Source: Rhytidiadelphus loreus
Lineage: Eukaryota; Streptophyta; Bryopsida; Hypnales; Hylocomiaceae
Direction: 5' to 3'
Length of the DNA stretch: 64,000 bases
Assembly: GCA_947034895.1 (NCBI GenBank)
Contig: OX344762.1
Span: 24,036,760 to 24,100,759, forward strand
Shown: in pieces, positions 34,153-46,646 of the stretch
How positions within the stretch are numbered: the first letter of the stretch is position 1
Layout: every line of letters begins with the position of its first letter
Position numbers and translations under genes: made by a program
Notes under the pieces: model-generated
The model's database searches: none
Told to the model about the DNA's origin: nothing
The model's input: the letters and a program-made list of their open reading frames with translations, nothing else

Positions 34153-36840
34153 AGATTTGATCAAACGGATCCAAATTGTAGTAAGAAAATAATTTTTTGG
34201 TGTAAAAATAGCAGAATTTTAATGAATAGACGTAGTAATTTGATGGGGGTTTACATAGTAAAAAGAAAGGTTGTTGTATGTGTCTATCCACTTGAAGCTT
34301 TACTTGAAATGTTTCAAAATAATAGATTAATTGCTAAAGTAGAATTTTTTAATTTTGGGGGCAATATTTTGCTAGACATTAATACGATAGACAATGGCTG
34401 AAGTTCTAAAATGAGGGATAAAAATAATATATTTGCATTTATTGTTAGCATTTTGAAGAACTTACGTGTTTGATTTTTTTACAGTTGAACATGCAATGAT
34501 CTTCACCTGATATAAGGTAGCCGACCTCTTTCCAACCGTTGACCTATTTTCGCTAGTTAGAGTGTTTTGTTTCCGTTCACTTGTGATAGCTCATGTCGTT
34601 AGGACAGCTCACGCAACACAAATGTCGGAGAGGTGTACATTGAATTCATACAATGATCACAAAATGTACATTTGAAGCTACAATTATCACCTACTTTGAA
34701 GCATGGTCGATTTTGTAATCAGCCTATGGTTGGAAATGTGGTACCCTATATAACAAAATAGATTGAAAGGAATCTTTATGAAAAAAAGTCATAATTATTT
34801 TTTTTTTGAAGAGAAAAAAGGAAAAAATCTTGAAACCCTCTTCAAATCTATTTCTCTACACGGGTTTTTTTTGTCCTCACCAAATGCATACTGGAACTAC
34901 ACCAAATTGCTTAAGTGGTTGGAATGAGGTTGGCTACCTTAATGATACAAATGATTTTTTCCATTTAGGGTATACTTTCTACAATATGATCTATCAAAAT
35001 TGTTGGTTTAATATGATCATGAATTTTTTTGGTCCTTAAAGAGTTAATAAGAATATATTGAACATACCCATTTTAAACAAAATTTACTTCTCTCTTTTGT
35101 GTCTCACATATCACTATATTGAATTTAGACCTTCAATAAATTGATTCTTAAACATGTATAAAGGTATGTATAAATGTAAGCATTTAAGGATTTAGAGGGA
35201 AACAATCAACTAATTGAGATTCAATTGAACATTTGCCACTTTTTATTAAGCCTTTTGAATTTAAAGTTTGTATTGAGGCCCCACAATGCATTTATTAATC
35301 TATGCACATGGGGGGCTTGGGTGACTAGCATACTATACCCTACTACTAGTGTCAACACTAAATCATTCTAAAAATGAAAGCCAATTTTTTTAAAACTTTA
35401 TTTTTTAATTATTTTTGTATGAAAAAAAATGGTTGCAAAATATTAGCAAAACATTCTCAATTTTCAGTAGATTGAATAATTGTTCAATAGAGAATGTTAA
35501 TCCTGATAGTTGAGTACAATAGTGTAGACTATTATAGCTTATGGGTCTATATTTGTTTACCCCTTTGACAACTAGAGGGTACTCTATTTTTCCAAAATTA
35601 TAAAGATATACTATTAAATGCAAGTTAGATAATAATTTAATGACAAATTTCAAACAAAAATTGTAAATGTGATTTCTAAAATTGTATCCATCTTAGGATT
35701 AGATCATTTGTTACATTAGTTGATATTTTTCAATAAAATTTGAAACTAAAATTGATTATAGATTAGATATTTGTAATATTATATTGAAAAAAATTAAGAT
35801 AAAAATTTTCATTTTTAATTATGGTGATGTCTTGAGATTTTTATATTACTTTATTGAAGCTTTTTTTTGAAGGGTCATTTAATACATAAATCTACAAGCA
35901 TTTTGATGGATGAGAAAAATAAGTTTCTATGTGCTTGGTACATATTCATTCATTTTGAAATTTGAACTTTTTGTCCTTTAGGGATAAGATGTATTCAACT
36001 ATATCTAAAATTAACATCTCAAAAATGTTGATTTCTACTATTGGGTAGAGAATTAACAATCAAAATGCTTGAAATGGTGTACACTAGAAGGACAACAATG
36101 CAATGGATTTAGCGAGCTATTTGGGAAACTTTATGGCAATGTGAAGATAGAATAAAACTTTGTGAGGCAAAGCTTTTTGTAGAATTTCTTTCAATTTATT
36201 CTTTTGCTTAGTCAACATGTATTCAGTTTAACCTCTTCTTTGATATTACTAATATCATTTCTTATTATGCATCAAACGTATGGGGTTATCTTTGAAAGCC
36301 TTCTTCAAATTTCATCTTTAAAAACTCACAATTGGTTCACTATGCTTTCAAAATATCCCCCACCTTTTGCATTTTGCTACATAAACATTCACTAATGCAT
36401 AAAAATTCTCCATTATTTCAATTGTACTCATAGAAGGTAATTACCCCTAAAACCACACAAATGAACAATTCAACATGGTTCCCATTATTATATTGAAATT
36501 TTTGTATAGGGTCTTCTTAGTATTCCAAAGGGGATTCTAAATTCTCTTAGAATGCATTTTTTGAACACTGTATGAATAAAGTATGAATTTTCAAAGTGCT
36601 CAAAATAGAGGTTTTAAAACTGCCCTTAGACTTTCATGAATAGTGGGAGTACATTTTAGGCAAGAATCTAGAGTGATCGATTTTAGAAAGTAGTCAAAAT
36701 TAGGTGTAGCCAAGTACCGCAAAAGCACAAAGTTTATAAGATTGGTCTTTGGGTGTAGTTCCCTAGAAGTTTGACAACATTGTAAAATATTCCACCTCAA
36801 GCTCCATTTACTCCGGGAGGACGTTTTGACTTCCCTAATA
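34153..36840. repeat. AT-rich repeat block related to 61784-63510
   Basis: Segments here have direct-orientation relatives near the right end of the window. About 36432-36560 (CAACATGGTTCCCATTATTA) matches about 61800-61920. About 36612-36690 (ATAGTGGGAGTACATTT) matches about 62258-62320. The part around 35880-35990 (TTTTGATGGATGA, TGTCCTTTAGGG) resembles about 63400-63510. Right ends resembling the TTAA-bounded family occur at about 35031-35047 (TGGTCCTTAAAGAGTTAA) and 35965-35985. No gene is supported. Confidence 0.5.
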
Positions 36841-37249
36841 ATGTGGGCATGTGGGCCCTATGTCACTGGGGGAGGTGAGATGTTTCAAATTTCAAAACTG
36901 ACATGGAACTCCGTCACGAATGAATGAATGATTCAATCCACTGGCGAAAACGGATGAAAAAGACCAATATGGATGAACTTTGACTGTCAATCCCGTAGAC
37001 TGGACGGAGCCAGCCAGCGACTCCAGCACATGTGAATTTGAAGGACAAAAGGATAAAATGCTACGTCGCTACAGAAAAAGGCTCCCCCCCGCACATGCGG
37101 ACGTGGCATTTCGCGTGGCCATGCCCACTCCGGATGAATGAAAAAATAAGGATGAAGAACGAGAACCTTCGTCCATTCACCAGCTAGTTCCAGCTTGCGT
37201 TAACGCGGAAAACGCTTCCTTCGTTCCGCTTTCGAACGAACGAAAACCG

Positions 37250-37905
37250 AGGACGAAATCGTTCCCTGTGAGGACGCCCGACAAACGACAAACGACAAAC
37301 GACGATGTCAGAAGCGACGGAAAAGGAACGAACGCCATTGGAGGCAGACTGCTGACAGAGGATGAATGACTGAGCCAATGATCTGGCTGATGAAAGAAGT
37401 GCCTGGATTTCGAATCAGGACCTTTTTTTTTTGGCTTTCTAGTGCCAGATTGCACCAAGAAAAAAAAAATAATTTGACTATAAAATGGCAAAAAATCATG
37501 AAGTTTTTTGACAAAAAACCTCAAATTAGTTTATTGGATGAAATTGTTAAATTGTGGATGAAAATAGAATCAGAGACATGTGATGTGTGTGAATGTGATA
37601 TTTTCTATGCAGTATGTGGATGGATGCTGAAATTTAGAGCACCACTATAACATTTTATATCGCCACTTTGGCAATTCATGAAAATGAAAAACAAAACCCA
37701 CCTGTTTCGAATGATGAATGAGGGAGAAGAACGAGTCGACGGAGTGAACGAACGAGGACGGACTTATTCAATCACGACGAAAGGCTCTCACGCCATTCCG
37801 CTATCCGACAAACGACGATTGACCTCCATGTCGGAAGCGACGATAAAAGAAGGCACGCGATTGGGAGGCGAGCGGATGAAAGAGGATGAATGTGGGAATG
37901 AGAAC
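37250..37905. repeat. Degenerate direct repeat upstream of the RING gene
   Basis: A GC-richer block at about 37275-37370 (CGACAAACGACGATGTC, GAAGCGACGGAAAAGG, GAGGATGAATG) recurs in the same order at about 37800-37890. Between them lies an AT-rich insert including a run of A near 37460. This looks like an old segmental duplication in the promoter-distal region. Confidence 0.5.
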
Positions 37906-38190
37906 CTAAATATGGATGAGAATAGGGCATTGGGGGTGTGGGGCATGGGGATGTACGTTTATATACTTTTCTCCGTGTCGTTGGTGTTTGTGGAGACGGA
38001 GTTCGTGTGGTGACTTACGAGGACTGGCTCTGGTTGGTGGTGGGGAAAGGCAGCAGCGATGGCGATGGCGATGGGGATGGGGACATGCCATGAATGGTGA
38101 TGCCCAGAACTGACGGTCGAGGCTGCAATTGGGCGCTGGCGGCCCTGTGATTGATGTCGTAGTCGAGTGTGTGGCCGGTGACCCTACTTT

Positions 38191-38262
38191 GAGGAAGAGA
38201 AAGAGAAAGAGAAAGAGGAAAGAGGAAAGAGGCAGAGAGAGAGAGAGGAGGGCGAAGGGGTG
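38191..38262. repeat. GA-rich low-complexity tract near the RING gene 5' end
   Basis: The plus strand runs through GAGAAAGAGAAAGAG-type units and GAGAGAGAGAG. Purine-rich GA tracts are common near plant transcription starts and leaders; here it lies about 2.6 kb before the coding start, in front of a probable leader intron. Confidence 0.6.
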
Positions 38263-40876
38263 GTGGGGGGAGGGGAGGGCGAGAGAGAATCGCTCTGTTT
38301 CTGTTGCGGCTCAGATGAGTTGGTCTTGAGCGTTTCTTTTTGAGAGGTCGTTTGTTTGTGTGGAGGTCCATGGGGTAGTAGAAGAGTTAGAGAGGAAGCC
38401 GCAGCCGGGGGGGAGTTCGTGGCCTTGACTGGGAATCGTGGAGGTTGCGGAATTACCGTGTTGCGTGCGTTGTAAGGGGCGGAGGGTTGGCTAGGGTTGC
38501 GTCCTGTGGTGTCTTTGAGCGGGAGGGGGAGCGGGGTGACGGATAGAATTGTGTTGTAATCGCTTGGTTGTGCATCGTCTTCTCCTCTCTTTTGGTCTAG
38601 GAAGAGCCGCCAATTCTTTCGAGGTTCTTTTTGAGCGAATCAGGAGCGTCGCCATCGCCTGTCTGGTTCGTAAGATTGTGGCCCGTCGTCGGCTCCTTCT
38701 CAGAGAGGCGGCTTTGCAAGTGATCAGCTGTGACGGGGTTTCCTGGGTAGGGTTTCCTTGCGGCTTGCAATTCTTTGGATCTTGTTTGTGTGTCGTGCTC
38801 TCTTGCAGGTGGTCTGTCGGTAATGGCGCGTGTAATGCGATGTTGAGATATGTGGTCAGTAGTTGATGTAAGACTATTATTTATCGCTGCGATCTGCTTG
38901 CGTGTGTGTGTACGTAAGGGGCGTCTCTTATAATTTTGCTTTTTAGCGTTTTTACGGATGGTTTGGTGCTCGGAACTTCGTGGTCAAATGCTTCTGCTAC
39001 AGCTGGTGCTGTGTCGAGGAGAACGGAGGTGCATGTGTCGTGTTGGCGATCGTAGTTTGAAGTTCTTGTGGTTCTTCTTTCTTTTGCGAGACGGTCGACG
39101 TTTTTGATTACCCTCGCCACGTCATATTCCATGTCAGATCCGGGTTTTGTATCGTCTCAGACGTGGACATGGTACTTTAGCACCTTTGTGATAGCACCCA
39201 CACAGCACCACCAGGTGTGGACGTACCTTAAGCGACACAGTTTTCAGGACTGCTGCCCGTTTGATATCTGTTGTGGGAAAGATAACATCTGATTACGGAA
39301 TTGTTTCTCGGAGAGGGGAAAATTTACATTTGGGCTTTGTAAATGTTCGTCGTAGTTTAATTCAACCTTGCTTATTCGCTGATTTTCTTAATCGAATTGG
39401 AATGACCTAACTCGGGATGTGTAGTTTACATCAACTTAGGTCTTTTTTAGAGGTCACGAAATTCTAGCACAGGGGAAGAATAAACATTGATTTGATGTGG
39501 CTCGGACGCGCATATTCTGCCAATTGATGCAAAATGTCGAAAAAGCTGCAAATCTTGCTGCATAACATGGTGCTCAAAGTTTAATGTCACAGATGCAAAG
39601 AGGTTGTTGAGCTAACCTTTGGACTATAGTTGATGCAACCTGATGAACTGGCTCAGTTGTAGCCGTTCGAAGATATCGCCGAGATATAATGTGACGATTG
39701 CAGATGAGGATTTTAACGAATTTGTCTACCTTGTGGAGAAGGTTATTTAACTCGTTGTTGTCGTATAGATTCACATTTTTTCTTGCTTTGCAGACGAGTT
39801 TGTGAGACAGCACTGATAGAGATGGTTTTCAGCCCTGTTTGTCGATCAAAATTTCGAAAAAACTATTTCTGTGAAGTGAATGGAACTGATGAATTGTAAT
39901 CGTCTAAAGCGGAAGTTCTGAAAGCTCCTTTATAATGTCGTCGTTGGTGAAACTGCTATATCGTTTTCTGGATCTTTTTCTTCATGTGTGCGACCACTTT
40001 TGTTGTATGGTTTACGAATGAGGTCATAAATGAGATGTATATCAGCAGTGCTCATGCTTTATTATGGTGGAGTGAACTGACCCTGTTATAGTTGATCAAT
40101 TGGATTTTGCAGTCGTGTGATGTATTGGCTTTTGCTGCTTACTTGCCCTTTGTATTGAATTAGCACGATTGTGTAGCTCATCATTCGTATTCTGTCTGGT
40201 CCAGATACTTGCACTCTGTATTGATAATGCATTCTGTGAGTTATGAGTTGTAAACTGCCCTTTGTATCCACCTGGCAAGTCATTTGTGCTTCTAAAGTGT
40301 TTGTGTAAATTTTTCTTGTATCAGAAGTAGTAGAATGCTTGTCCTAGTCGTTTCTCAGTAATGTATTTTTCCTATTTGGCAATTTCGAATTCTATCTTCC
40401 CCCTTCGTGTGTAACGTGCTCTGTACATATAATTGGCTGCCGTTTTGTGGTATATTCTTCGGTGTGAGGAGCCAAGGCAGTTAAGCTGCCAGTTCGAAAC
40501 TAGTTTAGTGTTGGATAAATCTAAAAGCGTGTGATATTTGTATTTAAGACTAAGTCACATGCTTCACTGAGATTATTCTATATCTGGAGAGGTGGAAAGT
40601 GAGGTAATGTTTTGAGAATAAGGTGCATTATCTATTTGAATGGTTTCTTGGGTCTAATCTTTTTGATGTATTGCTGGCAGGTTACCACTCGAAGCCCTCT
40701 TTGTAGGGGCAGGTTCGAAGGAGCCTGATACTCTTCAAAATGCCCTCCACGAAAGCATCCAAGGGACGAAAGGAGTAGGAGGCTGTAACTCTCCCTTTGA
40801 GATTTGCAGTGACTAGATTTTCGGACTCGCGTCTTCGTTCACGTCCACCGACTGTCCCTTAGGTTCGATCATTGAG
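38263..40876 (+). promoter_or_regulatory. Probable promoter, leader exon and leader intron of the RING gene
   Basis: GC content rises from about 38000 to 38900 and then falls into T-rich, intron-like sequence until GCTGGCAG|GTTACC at 40680, a good acceptor. The 200 bp after it would be the last part of the 5' leader. That part contains a 12-codon upstream frame (ATG at 40740, stop at 40778). Exact transcription start and leader donor cannot be fixed from sequence. Confidence 0.4.
40740..40778 (+). promoter_or_regulatory. Short uORF in the RING gene leader
   Basis: ATG at 40740 opens 12 codons (MPSTKASKGRKE) and stops at 40778, 98 bp before the main start. It lies after the probable leader acceptor at 40680, so it should be in the mRNA if that splice is right. 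A possible translational brake. Confidence 0.4.
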
Positions 40877-43800
40877 ATGGAGGAGGGCATGGATCCAAGG
40901 GGACCTCCACTTATGGGAGGGAATCGGTGGACTCCTGGTGACATGTATCATTTGGGCAGTGGCAGTGGAGATGGTGGAAGCAACAGTATGAACAATATGA
41001 ACACAAGGCTTCGATTTGAGGATTCGGGGGAATCGTCAACAGGGCTGAGGATAGGTCTTCAGGAAACCGGAAAAGGTCCTGAAAGCAGCAGGCCACCAGT
41101 CCGGAAGCCCTCACAACCGTCTCCGAAACTCGTTGCCGCTCGATCCTCCGGGGGTCGTAGACTACAGAGACCACATCAGGGGCCCATGCCGGGACAGTGG
41201 AACGCTTTGCATGGTTTCGTGGACGGACTCAATGAAGCCGGTTCGGAATCAATGGGTATAGATAGTGATGGTCAATTTGGAATGGGGCTGAGTACTCACC
41301 TTGGCCTTTCGGATGAGATTATTGTACATCCGGCTCACGTACAGTCTCTCTCCAGCTCTGAATTTCGTGGTCGACCAGCGACAAACACTCTAGATTTTCT
41401 GTCAGGAAGAAACTCAATTCAGGCTGCTGATTACTTCGGAGGAAGAACAGAAGGATTTGGGGGAGAGAATGTTAATGTTAGGATTGGATTATCTGGATTG
41501 CCTCCAATAGGACACAGACAAGTTCAAGCAAACGGTGGTGGTGGTTTTTCTGGAGGCAGAAATGGACTGGAAGAGCATTCCCCGGATGGAAATATGGTTT
41601 TTAATTCTGTATTTATGGATCGGCAGGAAGGTGCCAGGCATGCTATGGACGAGCGACGAGGTGAAAGCGGTGTAGGAAGTATAATGTCGAACTCTCTTTT
41701 CTTGGACCGCTCAGAGTATCGAGATGATGCACAGGGTGGTAGCAACAATTTCGTGGGTGCAGCTGAGGCTTTCCTGCCAAGTGGAAGTATGAGTCAAGGC
41801 ATGTTTGATGATACGGTAGGTTGTGGCACTGACGGCCGACATTATAGTGCAGAAAGACACTCTTTGTTTGGGATGACGGGAGGTAGTTCTTCCCTGGATA
41901 GTTCTTCTTCAGGTGGGCATGTGGGTAGCAGCTCCAGAAGCGCAGCATGCAAGAGAAAGAGTTGTACAGCTGTGGCTCCAGGTAATATGTCCAGCCGAAA
42001 TGGCTCCCCTCATAGAACTGGCTATCGAGACACCTACAGTGGGCGATCGGGAGGTAGTCATGGACTGAGTAGGCGTACTTCAATGAGTGGTTCCATTTCG
42101 GCCCCTGAAGCTCTTCCATCTAGCTCATCCCCTTCTGATTCAGTTTTCCTAGGGCGATATGCTGAACCTCTCGCTGGATTGGAGGAATCTCTACCTCGGA
42201 GGATCAACTTCGGGAGAGAAGCAGCTGAATCATCCTCTGAAAGGGAAGGTCGTTATGGGAAATCTGTAGCGGGCAGTAGCAGTGCAGTTCCAAACTCTCA
42301 GAGAACCACTCGAAGTGGAGTACTCACAAACAACTCTGGAGCAAACCATTCTCCCCCTTGTCCACGAACAGTACGGCGAGCTATGCCTTCGCATGACAAT
42401 CTTCCCCGACGAGCTTCCGTCCCCGATTCGCCCATGGATGCAGATTTGGGGTTGTCTAGCAGCAGTTTGCTTGAGCAAATGCTCAGTGGAAACCAAGTGC
42501 GAAGAAGTGACAGTCCTCTGCTTGCTGGAGGAAGAGTTGGAGGATCACCTCGACGTAGCGAGGCCACTTTTGGCTCGAGTAGTGCAGGAGACCGGGTAAT
42601 GCACCGGTACTTGGGGAACAGCACACGAGGTTTGTTAAACAGTGGATCAAATGCAAGTCCGCTTGGGGGACCGATCTCCTCCGAAAGCCGCCCTCGTAGC
42701 CGTGTCCTGAGTCATCACTCAGAGCAAATGTCTCAATCTCCACCATCACAACCCATGTCTCTCATAATGCAGACTGCTCTGCACGCAGCTTCGCCATCGA
42801 CGCCTTCTCCATCAAGACCACCCCCGCATCCTCCAACATCACTTCGTGGCAGATTGCAGAGCAGCAGCTTACATTCGTTACTGCCGCCGCCTTCGCCTTC
42901 AGGACCTGCACCTTCGCGGTTGCCCCCATCTCCACCTTTGAACCCTCTGTCATTTGCTCCTTCAATCGATTCTCTGCCGACTCCTTCCACTCTGTTCCGA
43001 GGTTCCTTATTGCATGGGTCGTCTCCGGCTGGACTGCGTGACCGGGGATTTATGTCAGCAGCAGAAAGTCTGCTGGGAATGCCTTTCCGTGGGTTGCAGA
43101 TGTCAACAGGGGATGGAGGGTCACAACCACGGCTTGTGGCCGAGGGACTTGCTGAGGTTAGATTCCGAGCATTTTTGAGGTGTATGACGAGAGTATGTAA
43201 AGTTGGTGCGATTGTGTGTAATGATAGAGCGAACAGAGCTGACTTCTTTCTAAAACGTGGAATTTGAGTATATTTTTCCTCTTTTCATGAAGATTGAAAT
43301 ATTTCAACTTATGATCCTGAGTTTTTGTGGGTCTGCAGATTCTCTTGGCACTTGAACGCGTGGAAAGAAACGAGGATCTTACATATGAGGTATGTCTAAA
43401 GGCTTTCATATGTTAGAATCTCTCTCTCCCTTCTTTTCTTGTCTGCTTCTTCACTGGCATTCTTCAGTTTGTGAGACACCTTCTATATCTCCATTTTGAT
43501 TAATGGCTTTGATTTGTTCAGCAAATTTTGATGCTGGAGGCAACGCTCCTGTTTGGAGGAATGGGCATTCATGATCAACATAGTGACCTGCGACTTGATG
43601 TGGACAACATGTCTTATGAGGTTGGCATATATGTACTTGCTTCTCTCTTGAGTATGGTCACTACTTCGATTTACTTTTTGACCAGAGTGCAATTCTGTGT
43701 CGGAGGTTTAATCACAAATTTTGGTATTGATTTAAATTACCACACGAAAAGAGTTCGCTGACATGAGAGAATATGGGTGTCTGCAGGAACTTCTGGCTCT

Positions 43801-44339
43801 GGAGGAAAGAATAGGCAATGTGAGCACTGGTGTGTCCTCTGAGGTGATGGCTCAAAAGTTAAAGAAAACACGGTACTCTTCGCTTGATGCTGTTGTGGCA
43901 CGGTATTCACAAGAGTGCGACTTAAAATGCAGCATTTGTCAGGTACTTCATATTTAAATCTATCTATTAGCTTCTCTACAATGCATTGGATTGTAGATAC
44001 AATTTTGGAACAGGTAAATTGTTGGGGGTACTTAACCTTAGCATGACTAGGATGCTGGCCATATCTTTTCCTTGTATGTAATCCTTATTATGTTGAAAAT
44101 TGTCGGAGTCATTGCGACGGCTTCTTGGCTGTTGTTACTGTGACAATTCTCATCACCTTCTTTCACTTTTGAGCTTATATTGATTATAATGTTTCATTGT
44201 ACTTTCTCAGGAGGAGTATGAAGAAGGTGATGAGTTAGGAAAGATTGAATGTGGGCATGGGTATCACTCGCACTGCATTGAGCAATGGCTTGTGCAAAAG
44301 AACCAGTGCCCTATTTGCAAAGCTGCTGCCCTCTCTTAG
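40877..44339 (+). CDS. MBR-like RING-H2 E3 ubiquitin ligase
   Basis: Five exons: 40877-43156, 43339-43389, 43522-43620, 43787-43942, 44211-44339; all have lengths divisible by three and join to 904 residues. The protein would pass ubiquitin from an E2 to substrates. Exon 1 (residues 1-760) is Ser/Gly/Pro-rich and largely disordered, with a Pro-rich run near residues 645-700. The conserved C-terminal part has LRLDVDNMSYEELLALEERI across exons 3 and 4, typical of the plant MBR1/MBR2 group (MED25-binding RING-H2 proteins that help flowering control in Arabidopsis). The RING-H2 ligands are Cys858, Cys861, Cys876, His878, His881, Cys884, Cys895 and Cys898; the last intron falls between the second and third ligands. 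Substrates cannot be inferred. The start ATG has GAGATGG context; a short uORF precedes it. Confidence 0.92.
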
Positions 44340-46205
44340 ATGTGTTGGTGTGATGAATAATTAGGCTTATTATTTGCCTCTTATCTTATGGACTTAAATC
44401 TTAGTCATTTTGGGAGAGGTATAGCAAGCTCACAATGTTCTTGTGAACAAAGAGCAATGTTTCTATTTGCTCAAATGTAATGCTGTTACATGGTATTGAG
44501 CCTGTGTTTTTCCTTCCATTAGTGTTGCATCATCGTCGCACTTGAAACTCACCCTTTCTAGATTGTAGGACTAGGCCAAGTTGTCATTGTAAGCTTTGTC
44601 ATGACAAGGTCTTCTAGTGTAGGCGTAGTATCACTTGTAAAATTCTGCTTTGTATATATAGTACTACTGGATTATCAAACGTTCTACATTATGTTCAATT
44701 TGTTCATTTTTATGGTTTGTTACGGAACAGCTTGTGAAGCTCTGAAAGTCGGAACGTCAAAAAGTAGGTTGAGTCATTGTTATGAAGCTTCTAGAATTAT
44801 TATAACAAGTGCGTTCTGGTTCTAGATTAAATTTAAATCTGTCACTTTTGCTGTGCTTGAGTATAGTCTTTATTTTATGAACATGAAAAAGGATGTCCCA
44901 GTGATTGGTAAGGAAGAGATTATTTAACCCCTGAAATTCCTTGGGCTTTCATTGACAAAAATATTTTGATGCATTTGAAGAAATCATTTTTGCAGTAAGA
45001 GAATTAAACTGAAAGCTTAACCTTGGACTGCCGGCCTGGTCAACCTATTGAGCAGGACCTTCCTTTTCAAATGAATTCAAGGATGAACATTTCCACTTTT
45101 GTGTTACGTATTAGAAGGATCCTTTGTACATTTGTTGTGCACTTGTCTCTTACATGGAAGGATTCTTTGTCATCTATTAGACACTTAGTGTCCACAATGT
45201 TGTTACAAGGTTAAGAAACTAAACCAAGACCATTTGTACCCTTGCCTTCAAAGGATTGACACTTTGCCAAACATAGATGTAAGTACTTCTGGTGTATCAA
45301 AACAATGGTCCTTGCATTCAATCCTAGGTGTGTCAAGCAATGATCCTTTAAAACTAAGATTAGTCAACTTTATTCTATATTCTATTGATTGATTGATCAA
45401 TGGACTATCTATAGGACATATTAGGTGAAGATATTCAAGGTCTCTTCAAAAATAGATATAAAATATGAAAGTATCAAATTTTGTGAATAAAGATGTAGAT
45501 GCTTTAACTAAGGTTTAATATAATGCAACTTGTAAACTAAATGAGTTTTGAATGGTTGGAGTGGAAATAGAGTGCTATCATTGAAAATTGCATCCATAAA
45601 TTTGTAAGGATGTGCCCCTCCATAACAAAGGTAGTCACCAAGAATGTCCAATAGGTGCATTCTCTTTTTCTAAAGTTAACAATGAAGTCATTCATTGAAC
45701 CACTCTTGATCCACAATATCCTTACGGGATTAAATAGGTGCCATAACGTCTTGATTTAGACTTTAAGCAACCAAAATAAGTCCAATTGAAAACAAGCTAA
45801 AAGACAAAATAGATTATAAAAGCTCCAACAATTCATGACTAATAGAGGAAAATCATGCAATAGCACGGCAGACATAACAAAAAGTGGATTATTCCGAATT
45901 TGATGAAAATAGTCACAATGTTACAATAGAGTGGCTCACAGTAGCTATTTGTACATACACTTGGATTTGCCCAAAACCAAAAAGAAAAGAAAGAAAAACA
46001 TCAGAGAGCTTGGCCATTTCAAATTACTCTACAGTAGCCCTTTTGGGAACACCATGGGAACACCACGGAAACATGGGGACACGTCCGTGTTGGTGTGGGA
46101 AAGAAGAAGCCCGTCTTCGTCGTCCCCCGAGCTCAATTTTATTGTTTAGCCCTTCGCCGTCGTTTGCAGAGCTTCGCCTGGCCGCTGCTGCGGCTGTTTT
46201 TCGCC
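44340..46205. other. Intergenic region between the RING gene and RPB8
   Basis: The first few hundred bases after the RING stop are presumably its 3' UTR (AATAAT near 44356). The rest is AT-rich and non-coding. From about 45990 the sequence becomes GC-richer toward the RPB8 start and would contain its promoter and leader. Confidence 0.5.
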
Positions 46206-46646
46206 ATGGCGGACCCGCTGCTGTTCGAGGACATCTTCAGCATCACGCAGCTAGACCCGGACGGCAAGAAATTCGACAAGGTGTCGCGAATTGTGGCGCA
46301 CAGCGAGCAGTTCGACATGGACGTGCTGCTGGACGTGAACGTGGACCTCTACCCGCTGCAGAAAGGAGACAAGTTCACGTTGGCGCTCGCCTCCACGCTC
46401 AGCCTGGACGGCACCTTGGACGACGGCACGTTCGACCAGAGCCGTCGCAAGTCGCTGGCGGACAAGTATGAGTACGTCATGTATGGCAAGGTTTACAAGT
46501 ACGCCGACACGGAGTCCAAGGGCCCTCCCAAGGTCGAGACGTACATTTCCTTCGGCGGCCTCTTGATGTGCCTCAAGGGCGACCCCAACAATCTGAATAG
46601 CCTCATGCTCGACCAGCGCGTCTACTTGCTCATGCGGAAGGTGTGA
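46206..46646 (+). CDS. NRPB8: RNA polymerase subunit RPB8, shared by nuclear polymerases
   Basis: RPB8 is a small OB-fold subunit common to RNA polymerases I, II and III and, in plants, also IV and V. The frame encodes 146 residues, the usual family length. Conserved stretches are [77 protein letters not shown] and the terminal [12 protein letters not shown]. The ATG at 46206 (GCCATGGCG) is chosen because the alignable protein starts there; an in-frame ATG at 46095 would add a poorly conserved 37-residue extension. There is no intron, and the codons are GC-rich like those of the poly(A) polymerase gene. The last codons and 3' flank are repeated downstream (47051-47440). It is convergent with the PI4K-alpha gene. 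Confidence 0.96.
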   Translation: MADPLLFEDIFSITQLDPDGKKFDKVSRIVAHSEQFDMDVLLDVNVDLYPLQKGDKFTLALASTLSLDGTLDDGTFDQSRRKSLADKYEYVMYGKVYKYADTESKGPPKVETYISFGGLLMCLKGDPNNLNSLMLDQRVYLLMRKV

